From Paenibacillus_AB hodogayensis (GTDB lineage Bacteria > Bacillota > Bacilli > Paenibacillales > NBRC-103111): DNA of 64,000 nucleotides. The translations under genes were made by a program, and so were the position numbers. This document shows, piece by piece, positions 24,938-33,925 of this stretch. The notes under the pieces are model-generated. The model worked only from the letters and a program-made list of their open reading frames with translations. It made no database searches and was not told the origin of the DNA. Every line of letters starts with the position of its first letter. Positions within the stretch are counted from its first letter, which is position 1. The stretch covers positions 806,001 to 870,000 of the forward strand of contig NZ_BAAAYO010000001.1 of the NCBI RefSeq assembly GCF_039536325.1. Direction: 5' to 3'.

Positions 24938-25888
24938 CTAATTGACCTCGGCGACCAGCGGACCGGCAAGCTCCCGGAGAAAGAACAGCTTGCCTGGAAG
25001 AGTCGGCATGAACGTCGACGGCAGCCACATATCCGGTTCGTGCCGCAGCGTAATCCAGAGCGACATGCCCTGCCACTGCATGCCGCGGCCGAGCGCTCCG
25101 TCGCAGCCCCCGATAATCCGGTCGGACTGCAGGAACAAACCCGGTCCTATCGTATTGGCTCGGCAAGGGACGAGCGTTGTGCGGCTTTTGAAGCTTGTAA
25201 TGGCGTTTTGCTCGATCGTAAGCGGGTGCAGCTGCGCGCCGATCCGGTGCGTTTCCGCCTTCCACTGCTCCGCATCGGCGAACTCGGCAGCGAAATGCGG
25301 TTCCCAGAACGCAATATGCAGCATACGCCCGATACCGAATACGGTGATCAGCTCGGCCCCTTCCGCCTTCAGATCGGCGATTTTGCCGGCGTAGGTCGGC
25401 AGGTTGTCGCGGGTGGCGAAATTCCGCTGTCCTTCCGGCACGCTGAGCGAACCGAGCGGTCCGTAGAAAGCTTGCTCCATGGCGAACTGGAACGAGCCCG
25501 GATTGGAGGGAGCAAGCGTCCGGCCTTCGGCGTCGCTCCATTCGTCCATATTGAAGCCGTACACGTGGGAGCAGTCGATATTCCATTCTTTCAGAAAATA
25601 AACGGCCCACTTGTACATGCCCATCGGTCCGGCCGGCAAAATCATCGCCAGCTTGGTCCCCGCTTCCCGGGTCCGACGAATGTTCAGAGCCATCTCATGG
25701 CCAAGCATCATATCGAAATCGTATACATTCTCGCACAATACCGGATGAAAGTCGGCATTCCAGAACGATTGCCGCTCCGTCGCCGTCTCCGGCGGATGAC
25801 TGCAACAGCGGTCGATCCGTTCCATATCCCACCCGGCCGGGTAAAAGCCTTCCAGCAGCGAGCCCTTAACGGTTGACATAAAATCCAT
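24938..25888 (-). CDS. NagB-like protein (glucosamine-6-phosphate deaminase/isomerase fold), altered active site
   Basis: The 316-residue protein follows the NagB fold, with LPAGPMGMYKWAVYFL (phosphate loop), FNMDEW (residues 112-117, containing the catalytic-base Asp and Glu region) and GIGRMLHIAFWEP (185-197). In NagB the last motif reads G-D-G-H-I-A-F-N-E-P; here His191 and Glu196 are kept but the Asp of the Asp-His-Glu relay is replaced by Met189. The reaction may therefore differ from plain deamination. ATG 25888 has GGAGG 10 bases upstream. It is the last gene of the isomerase-oxidoreductase-deacetylase set, separated by 130 bases. Confidence 0.75.
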   Translation of the reverse strand: MDFMSTVKGSLLEGFYPAGWDMERIDRCCSHPPETATERQSFWNADFHPVLCENVYDFDMMLGHEMALNIRRTREAGTKLAMILPAGPMGMYKWAVYFLKEWNIDCSHVYGFNMDEWSDAEGRTLAPSNPGSFQFAMEQAFYGPLGSLSVPEGQRNFATRDNLPTYAGKIADLKAEGAELITVFGIGRMLHIAFWEPHFAAEFADAEQWKAETHRIGAQLHPLTIEQNAITSFKSRTTLVPCRANTIGPGLFLQSDRIIGGCDGALGRGMQWQGMSLWITLRHEPDMWLPSTFMPTLPGKLFFLRELAGPLVAEVN

Positions 25889-26018
25889 GGGTTGAGCACC
25901 TCCGAACAGGAATAGGGGGCGATTTGCCGCCCCGCTTGCAAGCTTGATTTCAAAATATAGCAATATCGTGCGAAGACCGGTCATGATTTCGGTACACGAA
26001 TGGCCCGGGGCGATCGGC

Positions 26019-26729
26019 TTACGGCAGCAGCCTCACCGTAGTCAGACGAGGCCATGCTTTGCACTGGACGAAGCCTTCGGCATAGGCGGCGCCGCACTGC
26101 AGCCCGCGGAATTTGGATACGGTGCGCACGAAGTCGAGAAAATCGATTCCGTCATGCTCGTACAGCCATTTGATCTGGCTTTCGTGAGCCGCATTCATGG
26201 CGATTTTTGTCTCGATCGTCTCCGTAATATCGACGTATTCGGTCGGCAGGAAGCCGACGCCCGCAAGCGTATCCATGTAATAGATCGGAGCCGCCTTGAT
26301 CGTGTCCGGGGCGGGGACGCCGCTCTCGTAATGCGGCACCGTAGCCGCGAAGCTGGCGTCGAACACCGCCTTCGACACTTCCATATGGTCTTTCATATAG
26401 TCTTCCGGCGGATGCGTAATAATGACGTCCGGCTGCGTCTGCCGGATGACGTCCACCAGCTTGCGAATCAGCTCGTCCTCGTCCGATTTGACGTTCAGAT
26501 CGGGCACGTCCAGGCTAATTACCTTGGCCCCGATCAACGCCCCCGAATTTTGCGCTTCCTGCGCGCGTATGAGCCGCAGCTCGTCCGGCCGGATCACCTT
26601 GTGTCCCTTGTTGCCGTTAGCTACATGAACCATCGTCACCTGATGGCCGAGCTTGGCGTATTTGGCCAGCGTTCCGCCGCATCCGATCTCCAGATCGTCC
26701 GGATGGCAAGCGATAGCGAGTACGTTCAT
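26019..26729 (-). CDS. PIG-L/LmbE family N-deacetylase
   Basis: The 236-residue protein has the zinc motif ACHPDDLEIGCGGTL near the N-terminus (residues 7-21) and a second metal-binding stretch in ITHPPEDYMKDHMEVSKAV. The family removes acetyl or similar groups from amino sugars (GlcNAc-PI, GlcNAc-malate and relatives). ATG 26729 is preceded by GGGAGGAA. It lies 29 bases after the oxidoreductase gene and is very probably in the same operon. A bacillithiol role (BshB) is possible but the neighbours point to sugar catabolism. Confidence 0.87.
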   Translation of the reverse strand: MNVLAIACHPDDLEIGCGGTLAKYAKLGHQVTMVHVANGNKGHKVIRPDELRLIRAQEAQNSGALIGAKVISLDVPDLNVKSDEDELIRKLVDVIRQTQPDVIITHPPEDYMKDHMEVSKAVFDASFAATVPHYESGVPAPDTIKAAPIYYMDTLAGVGFLPTEYVDITETIETKIAMNAAHESQIKWLYEHDGIDFLDFVRTVSKFRGLQCGAAYAEGFVQCKAWPRLTTVRLLP

Positions 26730-26758
26730 TCGTTTGTTCCTCCCATATGACCGATAAA

Positions 26759-27760
26759 TTAGCGCGATGCCGCAATTTCCCGCAGCGTTAGCCGAAGCGA
26801 GTCGCAGCCATCCTGAAGCGTGGAATTGCCGATAGGCTGCCCCGACGTCAGACACGTCAGGAAATAGTTCAGCTCGTTGTAATAACCGCCCAGGCTCGCA
26901 ATGTTGCCTCCGCCCTCGGCGGCCGAGTTGGCGAGCGTTTCCAGCTGCGGCTCAAGGATAGCTCCGCCATTTTCGTAAATGCGAAGCGAAGGCGTCGAGG
27001 CCGAACTGAACACGACGGTCGCCTTCTCGAAGCTGACGCGGTACGCCATTTCGAACGGGAACGTCTCGGGGTACTCCCAGCCGCCCTCCAGCGAGATAAC
27101 CGCGTCCCCGTACCGGTACAGGCTGAATATATGTCCGTTCGTTCCATTCCGCGTTACCGTCTCGGCAGAGAGCCGTTCCGGCTCACCGAGCAGGGAACGG
27201 ACGAAATCGACGTCATGCACATGCAGATCGAGCGCCGCCGAGCCGCTTTTCTCCGGCTCATGCAGCCATTGCTGCCATGCCCAGCCCGGCTTCGGGCTAA
27301 TCCGTTTGAATACGCCGGACAGGATGCGCCCGTATACGTTCTCGTCGGCAAGCCGCTTCAGCTCGATATATTCCGGCCAGAACCGGATGCATTGGCCGAC
27401 CATCACCTGTGTCTTCGTCTCGCGCTGCAGCGCAAGCAGCTGCTCGGCTTCACTCTCGTTCAAACATACCGGCTTCTCCACGAATACGTTATAGCCTTTT
27501 CTCATCGCGGCCGACGCAATGCCGAAATGCAAGAACGTCGGCAGGCAAATATCGATCGTGTTCACGTCCGCCTCTTGAAGCAGCGCTTCCGCCGACGGGT
27601 ATACCTTTGCCCCGAACTTGGCGGCAAGCTTCGCCGCTTTGTCCGCATCGTCGTCGGCAACGGCCGCGACCCGGAATTCGCCTGTGCCGGCAAGCGCCTC
27701 GTAGCAGGAAGCGTGCATCGAGCCCATAAAGCCCGCGCCGATTAACCCGATTTTGATCAT
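26759..27760 (-). CDS. Gfo/Idh/MocA family sugar oxidoreductase
   Basis: The 333-residue protein has an N-terminal Rossmann fold (KIGLIGAGFMGSMHASCY) and the family motif VFVEKPVCLNESEAEQL containing the EKP lysine. A C-terminal alpha/beta domain (about 130-330) with DLHVHDVDFVRSLLG forms the sugar site. It likely oxidises a hydroxyl of a sugar or cyclitol with NAD. The start at 27760 overlaps the stop of the isomerase gene by four bases (ATGA), so they are translationally coupled. Confidence 0.9.
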   Translation of the reverse strand: MIKIGLIGAGFMGSMHASCYEALAGTGEFRVAAVADDDADKAAKLAAKFGAKVYPSAEALLQEADVNTIDICLPTFLHFGIASAAMRKGYNVFVEKPVCLNESEAEQLLALQRETKTQVMVGQCIRFWPEYIELKRLADENVYGRILSGVFKRISPKPGWAWQQWLHEPEKSGSAALDLHVHDVDFVRSLLGEPERLSAETVTRNGTNGHIFSLYRYGDAVISLEGGWEYPETFPFEMAYRVSFEKATVVFSSASTPSLRIYENGGAILEPQLETLANSAAEGGGNIASLGGYYNELNYFLTCLTSGQPIGNSTLQDGCDSLRLTLREIAASR

Positions 27761-28620
27761 AATAAGCTCCCTCCCGTTCTGCCCAAAATGGCGTCCATCG
27801 AACCCGATGTATTGTAGACGATCTGCTCCGGATAATGAAGGTAAGGCGGAATCATCTCGGCAATAACGTACCCGTCGTAGCCGACATCCCGCAGCTTCTG
27901 CGTCACCAGCGGATAATCGACGTCTCCGGCCAGCAGGTCGACGAAGGCAGACAGACCGGCTCCGCTGCGGCGGTAATCTTTGAAATGCACCTTCTTGATG
28001 CGGCTGTTCAATATTTTGATCCAATGCTCGGGATAGCCGTTAAGCAGCGTATTCCCGATATCCAGATAAGCGCCTACATAAGGCGAGCCGATGCTGTCGA
28101 GAAAGTTCCTCGTCTCCAGCGGAGACAGCAAAAACTTGTTCCAGACGTTCTCCACGCCGATCGAGACGCCTGCGGCTTCCGCCTCTGGAGCCAGCCGCTG
28201 CAGCGCTTCCAATGCGTTGTCATAGGCGACGTCATATTCGGTCACCTCCGTACCGGGCATGAAGTCCACGCCGACATGCCCAGGTACGACCAGAATCGTA
28301 TCCGCTTTCAACTCCGCCGCCACTTCGAGCTGCCGCTTGACGATATCGATCGCCTTCTGACGGTTTGTCTCGGAAGTGCTCGTCAAAGCGTAAGACCACC
28401 CCAAGCCGGAAGCAAGGCTTGCGATCTCGATTCCTTCACCGTCGGCGACACTGCGCAATTCCGCAAGCTGCTTCGTTCCGCTTTCCAGACTGAGCTCGCC
28501 CGTTTCGGCCAACGCCAGCTCGATGCCGTCGAAGCCGGCCCGCTTCGCCAGCCGGATGCAGGCTTGGGCGGGCATCTCATTGGGAAACGACCATTGATTG
28601 ATTCCTTTTTTCATTGCCAT
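27757..28620 (-). CDS. Sugar phosphate isomerase/epimerase, xylose isomerase-like TIM barrel
   Basis: The 287-residue protein matches the AP-endonuclease-2/UlaE-like family. GFDGIELAL, VSIGVENVWNKFLLSP (metal Glu), YVGAYLDIGNTL (metal Asp) and VHFKDYRRSG (metal His-x-x-Asp) are the metal-binding strands. It resembles L-xylulose/L-ribulose-5-phosphate 3-epimerases and keto-sugar epimerases. It is the first gene of the operon and is divergent from an AraC regulator. Start 28620 and the ATG two codons later (28614) are both possible. Confidence 0.88.
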   Translation of the reverse strand: MAMKKGINQWSFPNEMPAQACIRLAKRAGFDGIELALAETGELSLESGTKQLAELRSVADGEGIEIASLASGLGWSYALTSTSETNRQKAIDIVKRQLEVAAELKADTILVVPGHVGVDFMPGTEVTEYDVAYDNALEALQRLAPEAEAAGVSIGVENVWNKFLLSPLETRNFLDSIGSPYVGAYLDIGNTLLNGYPEHWIKILNSRIKKVHFKDYRRSGAGLSAFVDLLAGDVDYPLVTQKLRDVGYDGYVIAEMIPPYLHYPEQIVYNTSGSMDAILGRTGGSLL

Positions 28621-28807
28621 CCATTCCCCTCGGTTTATTGCAGCCTGCTTCCATCGTAAAGTTTCGCGCAGCCGAAAGCTTTACCGTTTCCAACGGAATG
28701 TTTATCATTTTTTCCGCGGCGGGGGTTTCCTTGAAGCAATCGTTTCGTCTAAGATGGAAGTGCGGACATGCCGCAATCGATTCCGGAGGCGGAGGGCGTT
28801 TCAGCTT

Positions 28808-29695
28808 ATGAGTTTTATCCGAAGCCCGTTAAGAAACACATTTGAGGTCACCGACCTGTTCTCCTTGCACTATTTCGAATTTGCCAAAGACTTTATTTTC
28901 GAAGGGGAAGCTCACGATTTTTGGGAAATTTTGTATGTCGATAAAGGGGAGATTGAGGTGACCGCCGATTCGGTCGGATACGTCCTCAAGCAGGGGGATA
29001 TTCTGTTCCATAAGCCGAACGAATTTCATTCCGTATGGGCGAACCGCAAAATCGGCCCCAACGTCATCGTCGTCTGCTTCGAATGCCGTTCTCCGGCAAT
29101 GAAGGTATTCGAGAACAAGCTGTTCTGCCTGAACGATCAGGAGCGCAACTGGATCGCCGCGATCCTCTCATACGGCTTCGCGGCTTACGAGCCGCCGTTC
29201 GACATGCCCCGCTATCACGATCTGATCCGGCGGGATGACGCTCCATTCGGCTGTGAGCAGCAGCTGCGCATTCATATGGAGCTGCTGCTGCTCAGTCTGG
29301 CCTCGCGAGGACAGTCGCTGCCAAGGTCTAATCGGCTCTCCTCGGCCGCCAAGGAACGCAGCGAGGACGAGCTGCTGAAGCGGGCAATCGCCTATATGGA
29401 AGAGCGCCTGGAAGCCAACCTGACACTGGAGGAACTGTGCGCACGGTTCCACGTCGGGCAGTCGAGGATGAGCGCGCTGTTTAAAGATCGGCTCGGCACC
29501 GGGGTCATGAAAACGTACAAAACGCTTAAAATCGAACGAATCAAGCTGCTGATCCGCGAGGAACGCTACAACTTCACGGAAATTGCCGAAATGCTCGGTT
29601 ACAGCAGCATTCATACGTTCTCACGGCATTTCAAGACGTCTGTCGACATGACGCCTACCGAGTACGCCAAAACGGTAAAAGCACGCATTTTGTAG
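28808..29695 (+). CDS. AraC family regulator of the divergent sugar operon
   Basis: The 295-residue protein has an N-terminal cupin (about 20-100, DFWEILYVDKGEIEV and LFHKPNEFHSVWAN) and a C-terminal pair of helix-turn-helix motifs (about 195-290, LTLEELCARFHVGQSRMSALFK and FTEIAEMLGYSSIHTFSRHFK). It probably senses the sugar used by the adjacent operon and activates it. ATG 28808 is used; the longer frame starts inside the divergent gene's upstream region. It ends at its own terminator. Confidence 0.9.
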   Translation: MSFIRSPLRNTFEVTDLFSLHYFEFAKDFIFEGEAHDFWEILYVDKGEIEVTADSVGYVLKQGDILFHKPNEFHSVWANRKIGPNVIVVCFECRSPAMKVFENKLFCLNDQERNWIAAILSYGFAAYEPPFDMPRYHDLIRRDDAPFGCEQQLRIHMELLLLSLASRGQSLPRSNRLSSAAKERSEDELLKRAIAYMEERLEANLTLEELCARFHVGQSRMSALFKDRLGTGVMKTYKTLKIERIKLLIREERYNFTEIAEMLGYSSIHTFSRHFKTSVDMTPTEYAKTVKARIL

Positions 29696-29723
29696 ACGGG
29701 ACGTCTCCTTTACATTTAAAAAA

Positions 29724-29756
29724 GACCGGCTCCCGTATTAGGGGGCCGGTCGTTTT
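29724..29756 (+). terminator. Terminator after the AraC gene
   Basis: GACCGGCTCCC (29724-29734) pairs with GGGGGCCGGTC (29741-29751) and is followed by GTTTT. Confidence 0.75.
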
Positions 29757-29786
29757 GGATGAAGTGTGCAACGTGCAAAATTCCTG

Positions 29787-30004
29787 CTAAAACAACAAAG
29801 AACCCGCATATGCCGTTCGATTTTCATGTTTCAAACCCGCTCTCGCAGGTGGGTGTCCGCAGCCGTCTTTTTGAAGTCCCCTTTTGAGGGCATGTCAGCC
29901 GGACGAGCAATATGGGGCTCCCTAGAAACATCCATTGGTTCAAAACAGTAGAAAATCGTGACGCACATCGCAGGATGGGCTTTGTTGTATGTTGTTCTTG
30001 CAAT
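29787..30004 (-). ncRNA. ssrS: Probable 6S RNA
   Basis: This stretch has no ribosome-bound reading frame but sits behind a near-perfect promoter. The minus-strand RNA closes on itself: ACAACAAAG near the 5' end (29980-29988) pairs with CTTTGTTGT near the 3' end (29792-29800), continued by CCC/GGG and GC-AUGUGC/GCAUAUGC helices. The 3' half contains GGACACCCACCTGC-GAGA-GCGGGTTTGAA, which resembles the conserved CACCCACCU...GGUUxAA element in the 3' strand of the central bubble of 6S RNAs. A length near 218 bases is acceptable for 6S. 6S binds the sigma-A holoenzyme in stationary phase. The ends are estimated. Confidence 0.65.
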
Positions 30005-30010
30005 ATGATT

Positions 30011-30039
30011 ATTATAGGCCCAATGCCGGCAAAAGTAAA
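30011..30039 (-). promoter_or_regulatory. Sigma-A promoter of the 6S-like RNA
   Basis: On the minus strand TTTACT (30034-30039) and TATAAT (30011-30016) are 17 bases apart, with the expected start near 30004. Confidence 0.8.
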
Positions 30040-30085
30040 CCTTCGACCGCGATTTAAGCAAAGCGGCTTCTGCCGATCGCTCTGA

Positions 30086-30943
30086 TCAATCCGTCGGCTT
30101 CTTGTTGCCGTCCCGTTCGGCTTCATTCGGCTTGTCTGCAGCTTCGATGGCCTTTGCGGCCCCCTCGCTCTCGTTGCGCTCGCCGTCCGGACTCTCTTCC
30201 TCTATGGCATTGGCCGCCGCCTCGGCTTCTTCCTGTTCCTTCTTCTCCGTTATCATCTTCATCCGGTCAAAGATGCGGAAAAACACCCAGAACGATACGA
30301 GCGCCATCAGGCTGCCCATGAAAAACGGAATCAGAAACGTGAAATGGTAAAAACTGACGTATAAGATAACTCCATTGCCGACAAGCAGGAAAATCGTCAT
30401 AACCGGATTGCCGATCGTGATAAGCATGGAGTTTTTCATAATTTGCCAAAACTTCATGTGGAAATGGACCATGATCGAGAAAAAGTGAAGCATTGCCGCC
30501 AGGACGATAAACGACAGCACGATAAATAAGATGGACAGCAGGCTGAGCGTTCCCGATTGACGCAAATAAAACGTATAGTTGATGTACATGACCGTGCCGA
30601 GCAGCACGAACACCAAGCCGCCGAGCATGCTTTGCAAATAGTTTTCCTTATAGCTGCGGAAATACGTCTTGAACAGCGGGACGTCCACGTCCCCGGTCAC
30701 CCACTTGCGCGCCACCGCGAACATCGCCGCCGTTGCCGGAAACAGCGTGAAGGGCGTTACGATCGCGATGAATACAATCGATTGCTTGAAGAAATCGATC
30801 GACTCGGTGCTGCCGATCAGACCGGCCAAAGCCAAGTAAAAAAAAGGGATGGAGCAGATGACCCAAAGCACGTTGATGACCGAAAAGCGCATAATCCATT
30901 CGGATATCCGGTACAGCCCACCCATTAGTCCGCGAAATTCCAA
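30086..30943 (-). CDS. DUF624 (YesL-like) membrane protein
   Basis: The 285-residue protein has about five to six membrane segments in its first 215 residues and matches the YesL/DUF624 family (GLMGGLYRISEWIMRFSVINVLWVICSIP). The C-terminal 65 residues are highly charged (EKKEQEEAEAAANAIEEE and on), an unusual acidic cytoplasmic tail. YesL proteins often accompany polysaccharide uptake and degradation, but none is adjacent here. Start is TTG 30943 with GGAGG upstream. The 6S-like RNA follows on the same strand. Confidence 0.82.
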   Translation of the reverse strand: MEFRGLMGGLYRISEWIMRFSVINVLWVICSIPFFYLALAGLIGSTESIDFFKQSIVFIAIVTPFTLFPATAAMFAVARKWVTGDVDVPLFKTYFRSYKENYLQSMLGGLVFVLLGTVMYINYTFYLRQSGTLSLLSILFIVLSFIVLAAMLHFFSIMVHFHMKFWQIMKNSMLITIGNPVMTIFLLVGNGVILYVSFYHFTFLIPFFMGSLMALVSFWVFFRIFDRMKMITEKKEQEEAEAAANAIEEESPDGERNESEGAAKAIEAADKPNEAERDGNKKPTD

Positions 30944-31142
30944 CCTGAACGTCCTCCTCCGAAGCCTTGTCTCACTTTATGTTACCTCTAATATACTATT
31001 ATATTCCACAAAAGAAAAGCAAAGCCCTTCCAGGCCGGGCGGTCTGACTGCCGCGCTCCGTCCTCCCGGGACACCAATCGCGGCAGCCCGGCAGTCCCGT
31101 CCAGACTCTCGCATTGGAAGCGCTGCCTTACGTTCAAGCGAA

Positions 31143-31175
31143 GAAGGGACCTGCCGCTAGCGACAGGCCCCCTTC
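31143..31175 (-). terminator. Terminator of cshA
   Basis: GAAGGGACCTGCC pairs with GGCAGG.. on the opposite arm (GACAGGCCCCCTTC) around GCTAGC, 10 bases after the helicase stop. The T-run is short (TTC TTC). Confidence 0.6.
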
Positions 31176-31185
31176 TGTATGCCGG

Positions 31186-32766
31186 TTAAATATTCACGAA
31201 CTCCGAGTTGCTCTTCGGCTTGCGGAAATCGTCCGATTTCCGTTGGCTGCGATCTCCGTCGCGGTAACGGTCGTCACGGCTGCCATATCCGCCGCGTCCG
31301 GCGCCGTCACGGCGTCCGCCGCCGCCGGAGTAAGAAGGACGATCGCCCCCGCGGTAGCCGCCACGACTTTGCCCTTGCCCGTCGCGAACGTAGGAGCCGG
31401 GCATTTTGCGGCCCGAGCTGCGTACGTCCGGACGACGCTTCTTGGCGCGCAACGGATCTTCCGGGGTCAGCTCGATGTCGACTTCCTTCTTGTCGCCAGT
31501 CAGAAGCTTGAGCGCCGCCGCAAGAAGCTGCACGGAATCGTACTGCTCCAGCAATTGAATGGCAATGCCCTTGAATTCGGTAGAATTTTCCTGATTAACG
31601 GTCTCGATGATGCGCTCCGCCGTAACGCGTTGCTTGCCTTCGATCGCTTCGGCCAGACTAGGCAGCGGCTTGCGCGGAATGCGGTGACGCGTGACCTTCT
31701 CGATAAAGTGCAGATGATCGATCTCGCGAGGCGTAACGAACGTCCAGGCAGCTCCTTCGCGTCCTGCGCGGCCGGTACGGCCGATCCGGTGCACGTAGCT
31801 TTCCGGGTCTTGCGGAAGGTCAAAGTTCACGACATGGGTTACGCCGGATACGTCGAGTCCGCGTGCAGCCACGTCGGTAGCAACGAGCACGTCGATGCTT
31901 CCGTCGCGGAATTTGCGCATGACGTTATCGCGTTGGTTTTGCGACAAGTCGCCATGAAGCCCTTCCGCGGAATATCCGCGCTTTTGCAGCGCTTCGGACA
32001 ATTCGTCTACGCGGCGCTTCGTGCGGCCGAAGATGATCGCCAGCTCCGGCGATTCCATATCCAACAGACGGGACAGCGCCTCGAACTTTTGCTTCTCGTG
32101 CACTTCCACGTACGATTGGTCGATCAACGGCGCGCTTACTTGCTTCGGAATAACCGACACGTGCTCCGGATCGGTCAGGAATTGCTTGGCCAGACGCTTG
32201 ATGTTTTCCGGCATCGTAGCCGAGAACAGCATCGTGTGGCGATCCGACGGAACGAGCTGGAGAATCGATTGGATATCTTCCATAAAGCCCATATCGAGCA
32301 TTTCGTCGGCCTCGTCGAGCACGACGGTGTTGACGTTGTCGAGCTTGATCGTTTTGCGGTTGATATGGTCAAGCAGGCGTCCCGGCGTACCGATAATGAT
32401 TTGCGGCTTTTTCTTCAGGGCGCGGATTTGCTTCACGATGTCCTGTCCGCCGTAAATCGGCAGCGAGCGGATTCCTTTGAACCGGCCCAGCTTGCTGATT
32501 TCTTCGGCTACCTGAATAGCCAGCTCGCGGGTCGGGCACATGATCAGCGCTACGATCTTCTCTTCCGAAGGCTCGATCCGGCTGACGAGCGGAATGCCGA
32601 AAGCGGCCGTCTTGCCCGTACCCGTCTGTGCTTGACCGATCAAGTCTTTGCCTTCGAGGGCAAGCGGAATCGTCTTCTCCTGAATGGGGGTGGATTCTTC
32701 AAACCCCATCTCCGTAATAGCCCGGACAACCTTGGCGTCCAAGCCGAAATCGCTAAATAATTTCAA
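31186..32766 (-). CDS. cshA: DEAD-box RNA helicase CshA
   Basis: The 526-residue protein carries the full helicase motif set: AQTGTGKTAAF (I), PTRELAIQ (Ia), VLDEADEMLD (II), SATMP (III), IIFGRTKRRVDEL (IV), VATDVAARGLDV (V) and HRIGRTGRAGR (VI). The C-terminal tail from about residue 435 is rich in Arg and Gly (RGGYRGGDRPS type), an RNA-binding region as in CshA. It remodels mRNA and ribosomal RNA and works with the RNA degradosome, especially in the cold. Start is TTG 32766 with AAAGGAG 10 bases upstream. The upstream 580 bases lack genes, suggesting a long leader. Confidence 0.95.
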   Translation of the reverse strand: MKLFSDFGLDAKVVRAITEMGFEESTPIQEKTIPLALEGKDLIGQAQTGTGKTAAFGIPLVSRIEPSEEKIVALIMCPTRELAIQVAEEISKLGRFKGIRSLPIYGGQDIVKQIRALKKKPQIIIGTPGRLLDHINRKTIKLDNVNTVVLDEADEMLDMGFMEDIQSILQLVPSDRHTMLFSATMPENIKRLAKQFLTDPEHVSVIPKQVSAPLIDQSYVEVHEKQKFEALSRLLDMESPELAIIFGRTKRRVDELSEALQKRGYSAEGLHGDLSQNQRDNVMRKFRDGSIDVLVATDVAARGLDVSGVTHVVNFDLPQDPESYVHRIGRTGRAGREGAAWTFVTPREIDHLHFIEKVTRHRIPRKPLPSLAEAIEGKQRVTAERIIETVNQENSTEFKGIAIQLLEQYDSVQLLAAALKLLTGDKKEVDIELTPEDPLRAKKRRPDVRSSGRKMPGSYVRDGQGQSRGGYRGGDRPSYSGGGGRRDGAGRGGYGSRDDRYRDGDRSQRKSDDFRKPKSNSEFVNI

Positions 32767-33348
32767 ATCGTTTCTACTCCTTTTTACTTAGGGTATCCGT
32801 GATCCCTCTAATTTGATTTACCCTTAAGCGCGACTTTTCTATCCGATGGTTTAGTATCTCTTTCCTTAAACCCGTTTCATACGGGGATCATTTGCGGATC
32901 CGATCTCGTGATAAGAAAAACGTCAAATTCTCCCGTTCCCGCCCAAAATAAGCATTGCAACCCGAAGCCGATGCCGGATGGTTGGGGGGATCCCGAACGG
33001 GATACGCGTTTTTCCTGGAAAAGTTCAAGAAAAGGTATGAGCGGGTACCATCGCCGCCTCATTCCGTTCGTCAGCCGAACTTAAGAATATCTTTTATATA
33101 ATACCACAAATCAATCTGTCATTTCCAGCTTTTTTCACTGGATAGCTGCGGATTTCTCGCCGGTTCTCTCCCTGCGCCGGAAAGGCTCTGCAGCCGCGCA
33201 TATTCCGCTTCCCTCCAAGCATCTCCATGCCGGGGATGTTTGATACGTCTGTCGAACATTGTTTATTCCCGAAACCATTTGCCGAGTGAGCCGTATAACC
33301 TCATAATAAAACATATGCGAACCATGTACGCGAAGGAGCGAACGCTTT
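32767..33348 (-). other. Long intergenic region, probable 5' leader of cshA
   Basis: No gene is evident. Reading toward cshA, the region has an inverted repeat TCCCGTTC/GAACGGGA (32931-32938 with 32995-33002), an AT-rich stretch with a possible promoter near 33090-33115, and a palindromic GGATCC-containing patch near 32896. The divergent DUF4178 gene starts at 33349. Confidence 0.45.
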
Positions 33349-33891
33349 ATGTCCATTTTCAAACGAATCGGCAACATACTCCGAAGCCGCAAAGAGCCTG
33401 CAGCCCCGTCGCCGCAGTCCACGCTTCCGCCGCTGGAAGCCATCTCCGTCGGCGACATCGTCAATGTCGATCTGGAAGAATACGTCGTCTCCGGCAAAGT
33501 GATCTATGCCGATCCGGGGTACGCGCCTCACCGGTTCGCTTATTATTTGCAAAGCGGTCGCGAAGTCCACTGCCTGGTCGTGGAGAAGGGCCGCACCTAC
33601 GATTGCTTCATGTGCCGTTTCCTGGAGGGCGGTCTGGACGATCCGAACGACGTGCCTACGCAGCTTCAGGTCGACGGAGACGTCACCTACGAGCTGGAGC
33701 ATCACCGTACGGACCGCACCCAAGCGCAGGGCAACACCGACTTCCGCAGCGGCGATCAGGTGACGGTATGGAGATATTTCGCCAACGAAACCGATCATTT
33801 TTATTTGCAGTGGCAGGACGGCAAATTTGTCGCCATGGAAGGATCGCGCATCCCTTCCGGCGAAGTGAAAGTTATCAAATCCAAAGCCTAG
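33349..33891 (+). CDS. DUF4178 family protein
   Basis: The 180-residue soluble protein has a basic N-terminus and a DUF4178 domain (about residues 30-175), visible in SVGDIVNVDLEEYVVSGKVIY and DFRSGDQVTVWRYFANETDHFYLQWQDG. Its function is unknown. In Firmicutes it is often next to DUF4247, as here (34 bases on), sometimes with polyamine genes. GAAGGAG precedes the ATG. The pair is probably one operon. Confidence 0.83.
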   Translation: MSIFKRIGNILRSRKEPAAPSPQSTLPPLEAISVGDIVNVDLEEYVVSGKVIYADPGYAPHRFAYYLQSGREVHCLVVEKGRTYDCFMCRFLEGGLDDPNDVPTQLQVDGDVTYELEHHRTDRTQAQGNTDFRSGDQVTVWRYFANETDHFYLQWQDGKFVAMEGSRIPSGEVKVIKSKA

Positions 33892-33925
33892 GAAAACCCA
33901 AACTATAAAGGCGGGAGTGAATGTC

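Noticed and set aside
29824..30126. Short minus-strand frames over the 6S-like RNA
   Set aside because: They have no ribosome site, run across the promoter and the structured element, and do not resemble any family.
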